NCBI RefSeq assembly: GCF_000367945.1
Contig: NZ_KB849179.1
Coordinates: 2,131,747 to 2,195,746 of the forward strand
DNA from: Acinetobacter proteolyticus
GTDB lineage: Bacteria > Pseudomonadota > Gammaproteobacteria > Pseudomonadales > Moraxellaceae
DNA: 64,000 nt
Direction of reading: 5' to 3'
The notes under the pieces are model-generated. The model was not told the DNA's origin, did not search any database, and was given only the letters and a program-made list of their open reading frames with translations. Both the position numbers and the translations under genes were made by a program. This document shows positions 44,642 to 52,047 of this stretch, in pieces. Every line of letters begins with the position of its first letter. Position 1 is the stretch's first letter.

Positions 44642-45514
44642 ATGTTTGATCACATTGCTTTTCCCACACCCTATCAAACATTAACGCTTCCCAGTTCAGT
44701 GCAACTGACCATTAAGCGTCTAGACCTAATTCATCCTCATATTTCAGGTAATAAATTTTATAAGCTGAAATACAACCTGCTTGCAGCACAACAACAAGGT
44801 TTGACCCAAATCCTGACTTTTGGGGGTGCATTCTCAAATCATATTGCTGCAACCGCCTATGCTGCACAGCGCTTTGGCTTGCAAAGCATTGGCATAATTC
44901 GTGGTGAAGAACTTGCAACTCAAGACTTAAACCCTACCCTACAGACAGCGCAAGATTTTGGCATGCAATTGCATTTTGTCAGCCGGGCTGAGTATCGACT
45001 GCGCTATGAGATGGAATATTTACAACAACTTCAACAGCAATATCCTCAAGCCTTTATGGTTCCTGAAGGTGGCAGCAATGCACTTGCACTGCAAGGGACA
45101 CAGGAAATTTTAAGCAAAGATGATCGAGAAAATTATGATGTGATTTGTTGTGCAGTTGGAACAGGTGGCACCATTGCTGGACTGATTGAAAGCAGCACTG
45201 CACAACAAAAGGTTCTAGGTTTTTCAGCATTGAAAGGCGACTTCCTAAAACGGGATATTCAACAGTGGACCAATAAAAGTAATTGGTCTTTAACCGATGC
45301 CTACTGCTGTGGTGGTTATGCCAAAACCACAGCTGAGTTGCTGCAATTTATGCAACACTTCGAACAACAATATGCAATTCCTTTGGAACAGGTCTATACC
45401 GCCAAGATGATGCTGGGGCTATTCGATTTAATCCAGCAGCAGTATTTTCCTGAACATACACGTATTTTGGCGATCCATACCGGTGGCTTGCAAGGAAAAT
45501 TGAAAACATACTAA
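44642..45514 (+). CDS. PLP-dependent D-cysteine desulfhydrase / ACC deaminase homologue
   Basis: 290 aa, tryptophan-synthase-beta-like PLP fold. HISGNKFYKLKYNLLAA (near residue 32) contains the PLP lysine in GNKxxKL, TFGGAFSNHIAATAYAAQ (near 58) is the phosphate/carboxylate loop, and CCAVGTGGTIAGLIES (near 172) is the PLP-phosphate Gly loop. Members deaminate ACC or desulfurate D-cysteine; the sequence alone does not separate these. Shorter than many (~330 aa). Independent gene between the efflux operon and the flavoprotein. Confidence 0.85.
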   Translation: MFDHIAFPTPYQTLTLPSSVQLTIKRLDLIHPHISGNKFYKLKYNLLAAQQQGLTQILTFGGAFSNHIAATAYAAQRFGLQSIGIIRGEELATQDLNPTLQTAQDFGMQLHFVSRAEYRLRYEMEYLQQLQQQYPQAFMVPEGGSNALALQGTQEILSKDDRENYDVICCAVGTGGTIAGLIESSTAQQKVLGFSALKGDFLKRDIQQWTNKSNWSLTDAYCCGGYAKTTAELLQFMQHFEQQYAIPLEQVYTAKMMLGLFDLIQQQYFPEHTRILAIHTGGLQGKLKTY

Positions 45515-45568
45515 AAGCCGCATAAATCTTTTATAATTGCCCGCTTTTCCTCCCTTGAGTATTTTCCC

Positions 45569-46765
45569 ATGGTTCATCAAGTTGATGTTGTTGTTTTAGG
45601 TGCAGGCGCATCGGGCTTGATGTTGGCTGCAGAAGCAGGCAAACGTGGGCGCTCAGTTGTGGTCTTGGAAAAAGCCAATAAAGTCGGCAAAAAGATTTTG
45701 ATGTCAGGTGGTGGTAAATGTAACTTTACCAATCTGGAGGTCGAACCTGCCAATTTTCTGTCTGAAAACCCGCATTTCGTCATCTCAGCCTTAACCCGTT
45801 ATACCAACTGGGACTTTATCAGTTTAGTCTGTGAATATGGCATCGAGTACGAAGAACGCAAACACGGACAATTATTTACACTCAAAGGCGCTAAAGAAAT
45901 TCTGGAACTTTTACTTTCAGAATGTGACAAAGCCAAACGTGTACAGATTCAAACCCACTGTGAAGTACAGCAAGTGAAGGCTCAGGCAGATTCAAGTTTT
46001 ATGATTGAAACCAGTCAAGGGACTTATCACTGTGAATCCTTAGTCGTGGCAACGGGTGGATTATCTATTCCAACCCTCGGTGGCTCGGGTTTTGGTTATG
46101 AACTGGCGCAACAGTTTGGTCATCATGTTTACCCAACCCGTGCGGGTCTGGTTCCTTTCACCTTCTCCGATCAGTTTAAAGAAGTTACCACACGCTTGAG
46201 CGGCAATGCGTTAGATGCCACTTTGGTCAATGATCGTCATCAATTTACCGAAGCTTTGCTGTTTACCCACCGCGGTCTCAGTGGCCCAAGCTCATTACAA
46301 CTTTCAAACTACTGGCATGTTGGGGAAAGCTTTAAAATTGATTTCTTCCCAAGCCAAGACTTTGCACAATTCTTTAAAGACAAGAAAAAATCACAGCCTA
46401 AAGTTCTACTGCGTACCTTAATCAGTGAATTTACCGCCAAAAGTATCGTACTTGAATTACAGCAACTGATTTGGGCAGAACAAAGTGAAACGCCAATTGG
46501 CAATCTCAGTGATGTACAACTCGAACAGATTGCGGCGCAATTGCATGCCTTTACGGTAAAACCGTCAGGCACTGAAGGTTATCGTACTGCCGAGGTCACA
46601 CTCGGTGGGGTGGATACCAGTGAAGTATCGTCCAAAACCATGGAAAGTAAAAAACAGAAAGGGCTCTATTTTATCGGTGAAGTACTCGATGTGACGGGGC
46701 ACTTAGGCGGCTATAACTTTCAATGGGCGTGGTCTTCTGCACAAGCCGCAGCTCAATTCGTTTAA
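45569..46765 (+). CDS. NAD(P)/FAD-dependent oxidoreductase, HI0933/YhiN family
   Basis: 398 aa. N-terminal FAD motif VVVLGAGASGLMLAAEAGKR, then the family's VLEKANKVGKKILMSGGGKC and NFTN, ATGGLSIPTLGGSGFGYELA mid-chain and the closing LYFIGEVLDVTGHLGGYNFQ. These features define the HI0933/YhiN (BaiN-like) flavoproteins. Reported BaiN members reduce bile-acid enones; the role in free-living bacteria is not established. Cytoplasmic, single gene. Confidence 0.9.
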   Translation: MVHQVDVVVLGAGASGLMLAAEAGKRGRSVVVLEKANKVGKKILMSGGGKCNFTNLEVEPANFLSENPHFVISALTRYTNWDFISLVCEYGIEYEERKHGQLFTLKGAKEILELLLSECDKAKRVQIQTHCEVQQVKAQADSSFMIETSQGTYHCESLVVATGGLSIPTLGGSGFGYELAQQFGHHVYPTRAGLVPFTFSDQFKEVTTRLSGNALDATLVNDRHQFTEALLFTHRGLSGPSSLQLSNYWHVGESFKIDFFPSQDFAQFFKDKKKSQPKVLLRTLISEFTAKSIVLELQQLIWAEQSETPIGNLSDVQLEQIAAQLHAFTVKPSGTEGYRTAEVTLGGVDTSEVSSKTMESKKQKGLYFIGEVLDVTGHLGGYNFQWAWSSAQAAAQFV

Positions 46766-46810
46766 TACGATCTCATCGGAATACTGCGGGCTTGATTGAA
46801 TGCAACCCGC

Positions 46811-46990
46811 TTAGTTGCGTTGCTCGGAAGAGTTTGCCGCTTCAGAAGTTGTCATGTGCTGCGTATTTTCAATACTTTTCTCTTTAGAAGGGTTTGATTT
46901 AGCAACGACAAACTTATAAGCACTCGCCAAGAATCCAACGGTAATCCCTGCAATAATAATCGGTGCGAATACTCGATTTGGCCTCTTCAT
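46811..46990 (-). CDS. Small single-helix membrane protein (59 aa)
   Basis: A 59-codon gene. Sequence reads MKRPNRVFAPIIIAGITVGF, then LASAYKFVVAKSNPSKEKSI, then a polar Thr/Ser/Glu tail ending EQRN. One membrane helix (residues ~8-25) after a basic N-terminus suggests a bitopic inner-membrane protein with the tail outside. A good ribosome site (AGGAG) sits 6 bp before the ATG. Function unknown. Confidence 0.65.
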   Translation of the reverse strand: MKRPNRVFAPIIIAGITVGFLASAYKFVVAKSNPSKEKSIENTQHMTTSEAANSSEQRN

Positions 46991-47147
46991 TTCATTCTCC
47001 TATCGACTTTTTATTTAGAGACTATTGATACTTGAGCTATAAATGAATTGCTTTTGAGGTCAAATTTCTTCATTAAAGCATTTAAACCCGCTTAAAACAC
47101 CCAATTACAATCCCAAATAACACCCAATAATACTGATACAAACAAAA
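46991..47147. other. Non-coding stretch upstream of the small protein gene
   Basis: AT-rich, presumably the promoter of the 59-aa gene. It runs up to the mechanosensitive-channel terminator; no other feature seen. Confidence 0.35.
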
Positions 47148-47171
47148 CGACCACCCTGCTTAGAGTGGTCG
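47148..47171 (-). terminator. Terminator of the mechanosensitive-channel gene
   Basis: 7-bp stem (CGACCAC / GTGGTCG) with further partial pairing inside, then TTTTGTTTG on the minus strand. Confidence 0.65.
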
Positions 47172-47202
47172 AATTAATCAAAAAAATCAAAGATTATTTT
47201 TT

Positions 47203-48798
47203 CTATTCATCCGAATACGGTGGTGTTGGTGGAGTTGGATTCACCGGATTGGTCGCAGTCGGTGCTGTTGGATTCACAGTTTCACTTGCTACAACCTCCT
47301 TCTTATGTAAAGGATTCGGTTGTTTTGCTTCATTTTTTGCTTTATCCAGTAAATCGCCAAGCAAACGTTCTGCAGGTTGACGACCACCTAAACCAAAAGC
47401 TAGAGCAAAAGCGACTGCCACAGAACCCAAGGTTAAACCAAAGGCCAAATTCACAATCGAATCTGCGATTCCCATAGCTTTTAAGCCCATTGCAATCACT
47501 AAACCCATAATGAGAATACGAACCAAATTCGCCAACCAGCGTGAGCTGTTGTATTCACCACGTTGAACGATATTGGCAACTACATTGGCCAACCAGAAGC
47601 CGATTACTAGAATCACTGCACCAAGTAAGATACTGGCACCAAACTGGATAAACATGGCGATCAGTACGCTGACCTGCTCTAAGCCAAGTCGATTGGCTGC
47701 TTCTGAAACCGCAAACAACATGGTAAAGAAAACAATGAGATAACCAACCACATCAGAAACACGGGTCTGACCCAAGAAGCGTTGTAAATCAAGCTTCATC
47801 GGGATTTCATCCACCCCAGCCCCAGAAATCAGTTCCGCGACTAAACGTCCCACAAAACGCGATACGATATAGGCCACGATCAAGATCAAACCTGCTGCAA
47901 TAATTTGTGGTATTGCATACATGATTTGATTCAGCATCGCTGTTGCTGGTTGAGAAATCGCTTGGATTCCCAATGCTTCAAAGGCCACAATTAAGGTGGT
48001 GATAATAATGATGGCAAACACAAATGAACCTAAGAACTTCGCCACATTCGAGTTTTTAAATAAGCCAACTTTTTCTGCTTGTGCTTGTAGGCCAAGACTA
48101 TTACTGAGCCCCTCAACAATCCCACGAACAATTTTCGCCAGAATATATCCCACGAAAATGATCACAGCGGCGATGAACAGATTCGGTAGATAAGCAATCG
48201 CTTCATTCACCATATTCTGTACAGGGATCAATAAGCCAGTCAGACCAAGAATCGATAAAACAATTGGCAAGAACAGTAATAACACCAACCAATAAAATAT
48301 CTCGCCGATATTGGTACTGAGTGAGCTGACACCAACTTCATTACTCAGCTTCTCATCCAGTTCAGTTCTGGCAAGGACATTGGTCAACCCTGCTCGAACC
48401 AGACGTGCCACAATCCAACCAATAAAACCCACCGCAACGGCTGCCAGCAAGTTTGGTACATAGGCCAACACACGACCCACCATATTGCTGAAAGGATCAC
48501 TGACCCCACTGATATTTAATACATTGAGTGCGCCCACCACGGCCAGAATCAGCACAAACCAGAACACCAGTTTGGAGATCAGATTTTCGATATTTGGGGT
48601 ACGGCCAGTTGCGGAAGACAATTTATGATTGGTATCAAGTTTTTGCAGTAATTTTTTCACACCTGCTGCAATCACCAAAGCAACAATCCATCCCACCAGT
48701 AGGATGACAACTGCAGCAAAAATAGGATGAAACTGATCCCAATAATACATTGCATCAAATCCTCCTCGATTGGAGGGGTCATTAAAAAATTCATTCAT
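47203..48798 (-). CDS. Multi-helix mechanosensitive channel (MscS-like, CmpX type)
   Basis: About 531 aa from the ATG at 48798 (MNEFFNDPSN). Repeated segments of a conserved Gly-rich helix pair (VGWIVALVIAAGVKKLLQKL, VGFIGWIVARLVRAGLTNVL, VGYILAKIVRGIVEGL, VAYIVSRFVGRLVAELI) run through the protein, matching the TM_helix repeat of CmpX-like proteins, with the last helix and GLGGRQPAERLLGDLLDKAK resembling the MscS pore exit. The C-terminus is a Pro/Thr tail. Likely gated by membrane tension or involved in envelope stress. The 30-codon upstream extension has no family match. Confidence 0.8.
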   Translation of the reverse strand: MNEFFNDPSNRGGFDAMYYWDQFHPIFAAVVILLVGWIVALVIAAGVKKLLQKLDTNHKLSSATGRTPNIENLISKLVFWFVLILAVVGALNVLNISGVSDPFSNMVGRVLAYVPNLLAAVAVGFIGWIVARLVRAGLTNVLARTELDEKLSNEVGVSSLSTNIGEIFYWLVLLLFLPIVLSILGLTGLLIPVQNMVNEAIAYLPNLFIAAVIIFVGYILAKIVRGIVEGLSNSLGLQAQAEKVGLFKNSNVAKFLGSFVFAIIIITTLIVAFEALGIQAISQPATAMLNQIMYAIPQIIAAGLILIVAYIVSRFVGRLVAELISGAGVDEIPMKLDLQRFLGQTRVSDVVGYLIVFFTMLFAVSEAANRLGLEQVSVLIAMFIQFGASILLGAVILVIGFWLANVVANIVQRGEYNSSRWLANLVRILIMGLVIAMGLKAMGIADSIVNLAFGLTLGSVAVAFALAFGLGGRQPAERLLGDLLDKAKNEAKQPNPLHKKEVVASETVNPTAPTATNPVNPTPPTPPYSDE

Positions 48799-48961
48799 GT
48801 TGTTATCCTTATATTGTGTTTTAAATCTTGATACACATCCACCCAAGAACGTTCTGCAATGAAGAACATGATTTATGGATGCTTCCACCTTAGTTTTTGT
48901 CTATTTTCCAATCAATCAATGGCAGCACTAATACAACAAAAAGGTCTCATAATTTTGCAAA

Positions 48962-48991
48962 AAAGCTCATTGATTCACATCAATGAGCTTT
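48962..48991 (-). terminator. Terminator of the small membrane protein gene
   Basis: Perfect 13-bp arms (AAAGCTCATTGAT / ATCAATGAGCTTT), 4-nt loop, followed by a T run on the minus strand; 33 bp after the stop at 49025. Confidence 0.88.
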
Positions 48992-49024
48992 ATTATGAAT
49001 GGGTTTTGGTCTAAAAATGCTTGC

Positions 49025-49225
49025 CTAAGCATTCAGAATGGCCGACTGCAACTGTGACATGATCACTTGAGCAGTTGGATTGGCTGAATGATCAGCAACC
49101 ATATAAACAAGTAATGCAATCAGGAAGATTCCGACCATAATCAAAATATAAACGGGTAATCTTCTCTTTTTGGTAATTTCTTCTTTGCTGGCCACATGAG
49201 GCTGTGGCTTACTAAAATCATGCAT
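49025..49225 (-). CDS. Small single-helix membrane protein (66 aa)
   Basis: From the ATG at 49225 (MHDFSKPQPHVASKEE): a charged cytoplasmic head with KKRR before one membrane helix (LPVYILIMVGIFLIALLVYM) and a short outer tail (QVIMSQLQSAILNA). Unknown function. The frame continues 10 codons upstream, but GAGG 9 bp before this ATG fits. A strong dedicated terminator supports a real, independently transcribed gene. Confidence 0.65.
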   Translation of the reverse strand: MHDFSKPQPHVASKEEITKKRRLPVYILIMVGIFLIALLVYMVADHSANPTAQVIMSQLQSAILNA

Positions 49226-49429
49226 GATAGCAGCCCTCATCCTTTTACTTTTCAAGTTTTATATTAACAACACTGACTGTTGCATTGTGTGAAAAAGCTT
49301 CGGACTATCGTTGCCATAGTTGCAGAACTCTACTTTTCATCAATCCTTTTTTTGTCTAAAATATAGGCGGTTTTAGAATGGGCTAAAATAAGCTATAATA
49401 CGCGCCTCATTTCTCAATCGTTCTGCTTT

Positions 49430-49852
49430 ATGTCCTACAGCCAACAAAGCATCTCCCTCGAATTAGACACTGATGTGACTCATCAATGTTTTTTACATCA
49501 CACACGCGATGAACATTTGATTGGAATTATTGAGTTCAACAAGCCGAGCTATATCTTAAAATGGGGCGATTTAGAGTACTTCCGTCGTCGTACCGAAGAA
49601 TTTTCGGTGATGCCATTGCCCGACTGTATCAATGCCATGATTGTCGATATTCGCAATGTACAACCGTTTCTGGATAATGAAGTACCTATTCTGCCTTGGC
49701 GTCTACTTGAAGAAGATTGCCCAGTGCGTCTGGTGGTGCCACAAGATCGCTTGGAACACTATATCGGCTTGTTCGAGCCGACGTGGTTAACCACGGATGT
49801 CGATACTGCTATTCAAGAAATTCGTGAATTTATGGATATGTTTGTACATTAA
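49430..49852 (+). CDS. Hypothetical cytoplasmic protein (140 aa)
   Basis: Not recognised with certainty. No signal or membrane segment. The order beta (CFLHHTRDEHLIGIIEFNKP), helix, beta (INAMIVDIRNVQPFLDNEVP), then VRLVVPQDRLEHYIGLFEP and a C-terminal helix (VDTAIQEIREFMDMF) resembles a STAS/SpoIIAA-like alpha-beta fold, but the match is structural guesswork. Single gene. Confidence 0.6.
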   Translation: MSYSQQSISLELDTDVTHQCFLHHTRDEHLIGIIEFNKPSYILKWGDLEYFRRRTEEFSVMPLPDCINAMIVDIRNVQPFLDNEVPILPWRLLEEDCPVRLVVPQDRLEHYIGLFEPTWLTTDVDTAIQEIREFMDMFVH

Positions 49853-49882
49853 GATCAAACAGAAACCATTATCTGATTGAGT

Positions 49883-50206
49883 TTAGCTACCCGCAAAAAA
49901 CAATAATATCAACACAACTGCCAAACCATGTAATGCCATAGCCCAATGTGTTGGAGACACATCCAAGTTGGGCTGTTTGTGATAAATTACCCACAGATAC
50001 AACGAGCAAATAAAAAAGAACAGGCAATAGACTGCAAAAACCAATAAGGACAGTCCAACCATGATATTTCGACTTAAATCACCCCATCCGCCAGTATATA
50101 TCGTCGTATAACTGTAGATGAGTAAAATGCTCATGATGAGCATTCCTACAAAAAAAGCGATATAAGGAACTTTTCCAATTGCCTTTTTTCCGACTTGCTC
50201 CTCCAT
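49883..50206 (-). CDS. Hypothetical three-helix membrane protein (107 aa)
   Basis: Not recognised. Three hydrophobic stretches at about residues 14-32, 48-75 and 88-105, the last ending LHGLAVVLILLFFAGS. Inner membrane expected. It lies 54 bp downstream of fpr on the same strand and may be co-transcribed; no T-run terminator is seen between them. Confidence 0.6.
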   Translation of the reverse strand: MEEQVGKKAIGKVPYIAFFVGMLIMSILLIYSYTTIYTGGWGDLSRNIMVGLSLLVFAVYCLFFFICSLYLWVIYHKQPNLDVSPTHWAMALHGLAVVLILLFFAGS

Positions 50207-50260
50207 CCTACTTTTTTTCCTTATTCTTATTAAAACAACTAAAGTGATGATGTATTTGCT

Positions 50261-51022
50261 TTACCAATAATTCTCTACGGCAATATTCCCTTCACCACGA
50301 CGATTCATAATGAGACCACGTTGCTTCAGCGCTTCTTTGGTATCTTCCACCATTTGTGGATTACCACATAACATCACATGACTACTGTCTCGGTTAAAAG
50401 ACAGTCCTGCTGCTTTTTCTAATTCACCATTGCCAATTAAAACAGGCAAGCGATCATGCAGGGCTGCGTTCGGATCACGGGTAATAATTGGAATAAATTT
50501 AAAGCCGGTATGCCCTTCGCCAAATAAGGCTGCAATCTCTTGAATACGCTCGACATAAGCCAATTCAGATTCAGTCCGTACGCTATACACCAGATTGATC
50601 TGCTGATATTTATTCCATGTTTCAAAGTCTTGTAACATCGATAAAAACGGCGCAAGTCCCGTCCCTGTTCCCAATAACCATAAATCCTGTGGTAAAGGTT
50701 GCTGATAACGTGCCAACGTTAAATAGCCATAGGAAATTTTTTCCAGATACAACTCATCACCGACTTTGAGGTGTTGCAGATTCGAGGTAAAAGCGCCATC
50801 AGGCACAACAATTGAAAAAAATTCTAAAGTTTCATCAAAAGGTGACGAAACAACAGAATAGGCACGGACAACCAATTCTCCCTCAACCATTAAACCAATA
50901 CGGGCAAATTGCCCTGCGGTAAATTTGAAATGTGCTGGACGGGTCATGGTGAAGCTAAAAAGATTATGAGTCCAACGATGTACAGATAAAACCTTTTCTA
51001 CGCTAAATTTTTCAATTGACAT
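50261..51022 (-). CDS. fpr: Ferredoxin--NADP(+) reductase
   Basis: 253 aa. FAD-binding motif RAYSVVSSP (near residue 53; RxYSxxS), the pyrophosphate loop region, NADP site GTGTGLAPFLSML (near 113) and the C-terminal VENYW. Matches bacterial subclass I/II Fpr that shuttles electrons between NADPH and ferredoxin or flavodoxin, often in oxidative-stress defence. Divergent from a LysR-type regulator over 84 bp, as in Pseudomonas where the LysR protein FinR controls fpr. Confidence 0.93.
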   Translation of the reverse strand: MSIEKFSVEKVLSVHRWTHNLFSFTMTRPAHFKFTAGQFARIGLMVEGELVVRAYSVVSSPFDETLEFFSIVVPDGAFTSNLQHLKVGDELYLEKISYGYLTLARYQQPLPQDLWLLGTGTGLAPFLSMLQDFETWNKYQQINLVYSVRTESELAYVERIQEIAALFGEGHTGFKFIPIITRDPNAALHDRLPVLIGNGELEKAAGLSFNRDSSHVMLCGNPQMVEDTKEALKQRGLIMNRRGEGNIAVENYW

Positions 51023-51106
51023 GATGAGAACGTGGCACGAAACAGTGCGCTCATGTTAGCATGATCGAATAATTGATGGATACTCAAAACATTAAGGCTA
51101 TTTAAC

Positions 51107-51991
51107 ATGCGCATGACATTACGCCAATTGGCTGTTTTCGTGGCGGTCGCTCAGGAAGGAACGGTTACCAAAGCGAGTGATGCTGTCCGACTCACACAAA
51201 GTGCGGCAAGTATGGCTTTAGCTGATTTGGAAGATGGTCTGGGTGCACCATTGTTTGACCGTTTAGGTAAAAGATTACAACTCAATGATTTGGGACGTTT
51301 TTTACTCCCGCAAGCTTTAGAAATTTTAGGTCGTTGTGAATCGTTTGAGCAAGCGGCTAAAGGTGAATTACAAAGTATTGACCTACGTTTAGGTGCAACG
51401 CTCACCATCAGTGACTATTTAATGCCTGACTTGATGGCTGACTTTTTGCAACGCCATCCACAAGCACATTTGCAACTGCAAGTCGGCAATACCCGTCAAA
51501 TGATTGAAGCGGTTAATCAATTCCAGCTGGATCTAGCCTTGATCGAAGGGTCTTGTCATTTGCCTCAGTTGCAATGTATCCATTGGCGTGATGACGAGCT
51601 AGCCGTATGTTGTGCGCCTGATCATCCCTTGGCACAGCTGAATCGCCCCGTGAGTCCAACTGATTTTCTAGATGTGGAGTGGATTTTACGTGAGGAAGGC
51701 TCAGGCACTCGTGAAGTGTTTGATAATGCGATTTTGCAAGATCTGCCAGATGCCAATATCCGTTTAACACTAGGTCATAATGAAGCGATCCTAAAAATTG
51801 TCGCGGGTGGTTTAGGCATGTCCTGCGTATCACGCCTCGCGATTGAACCGCTACAAGAGAAAGGTCAGTTGGTGATCTTGGATACTCCATTCTGGCAATT
51901 AACCCGCCCGCTCTATATGCTCGTGCATCGTCAAAAGTATCAAGGACCGGGTTTAAAAGCCTTTTTGCAGTTCTGTGAAAATAAAATTTAA
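51107..51991 (+). CDS. LysR-family regulator, FinR-like by context
   Basis: 294 aa. N-terminal winged helix: LRQLAVFVAVAQEGTVTKAS then LTQSAASMALADLEDGLGAP at residues 28-47 (recognition helix) and LFDRLGKRLQLNDLGRFLLP. The substrate-binding domain follows with LRLGATLTISDYLMPDLM-like and LREEGSGTREVFDN. Its position divergent from fpr matches Pseudomonas FinR, an oxidative-stress activator of fpr; identity is inference from context. A strong bidirectional terminator follows. Confidence 0.85.
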   Translation: MRMTLRQLAVFVAVAQEGTVTKASDAVRLTQSAASMALADLEDGLGAPLFDRLGKRLQLNDLGRFLLPQALEILGRCESFEQAAKGELQSIDLRLGATLTISDYLMPDLMADFLQRHPQAHLQLQVGNTRQMIEAVNQFQLDLALIEGSCHLPQLQCIHWRDDELAVCCAPDHPLAQLNRPVSPTDFLDVEWILREEGSGTREVFDNAILQDLPDANIRLTLGHNEAILKIVAGGLGMSCVSRLAIEPLQEKGQLVILDTPFWQLTRPLYMLVHRQKYQGPGLKAFLQFCENKI

Positions 51992-52004
51992 TTGTTGCGA
52001 AAAT

Positions 52005-52034
52005 AAAAAACGCTTCCGATCAGAAGCGTTTTTT
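52005..52034. terminator. Bidirectional terminator
   Basis: Perfect 12-bp stem (AAAAAACGCTTC / GAAGCGTTTTTT), 6-nt loop; T runs on both strands between the LysR gene and the convergent receptor gene. Confidence 0.9.
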
Positions 52035-52047
52035 ATTGCATTCATGA

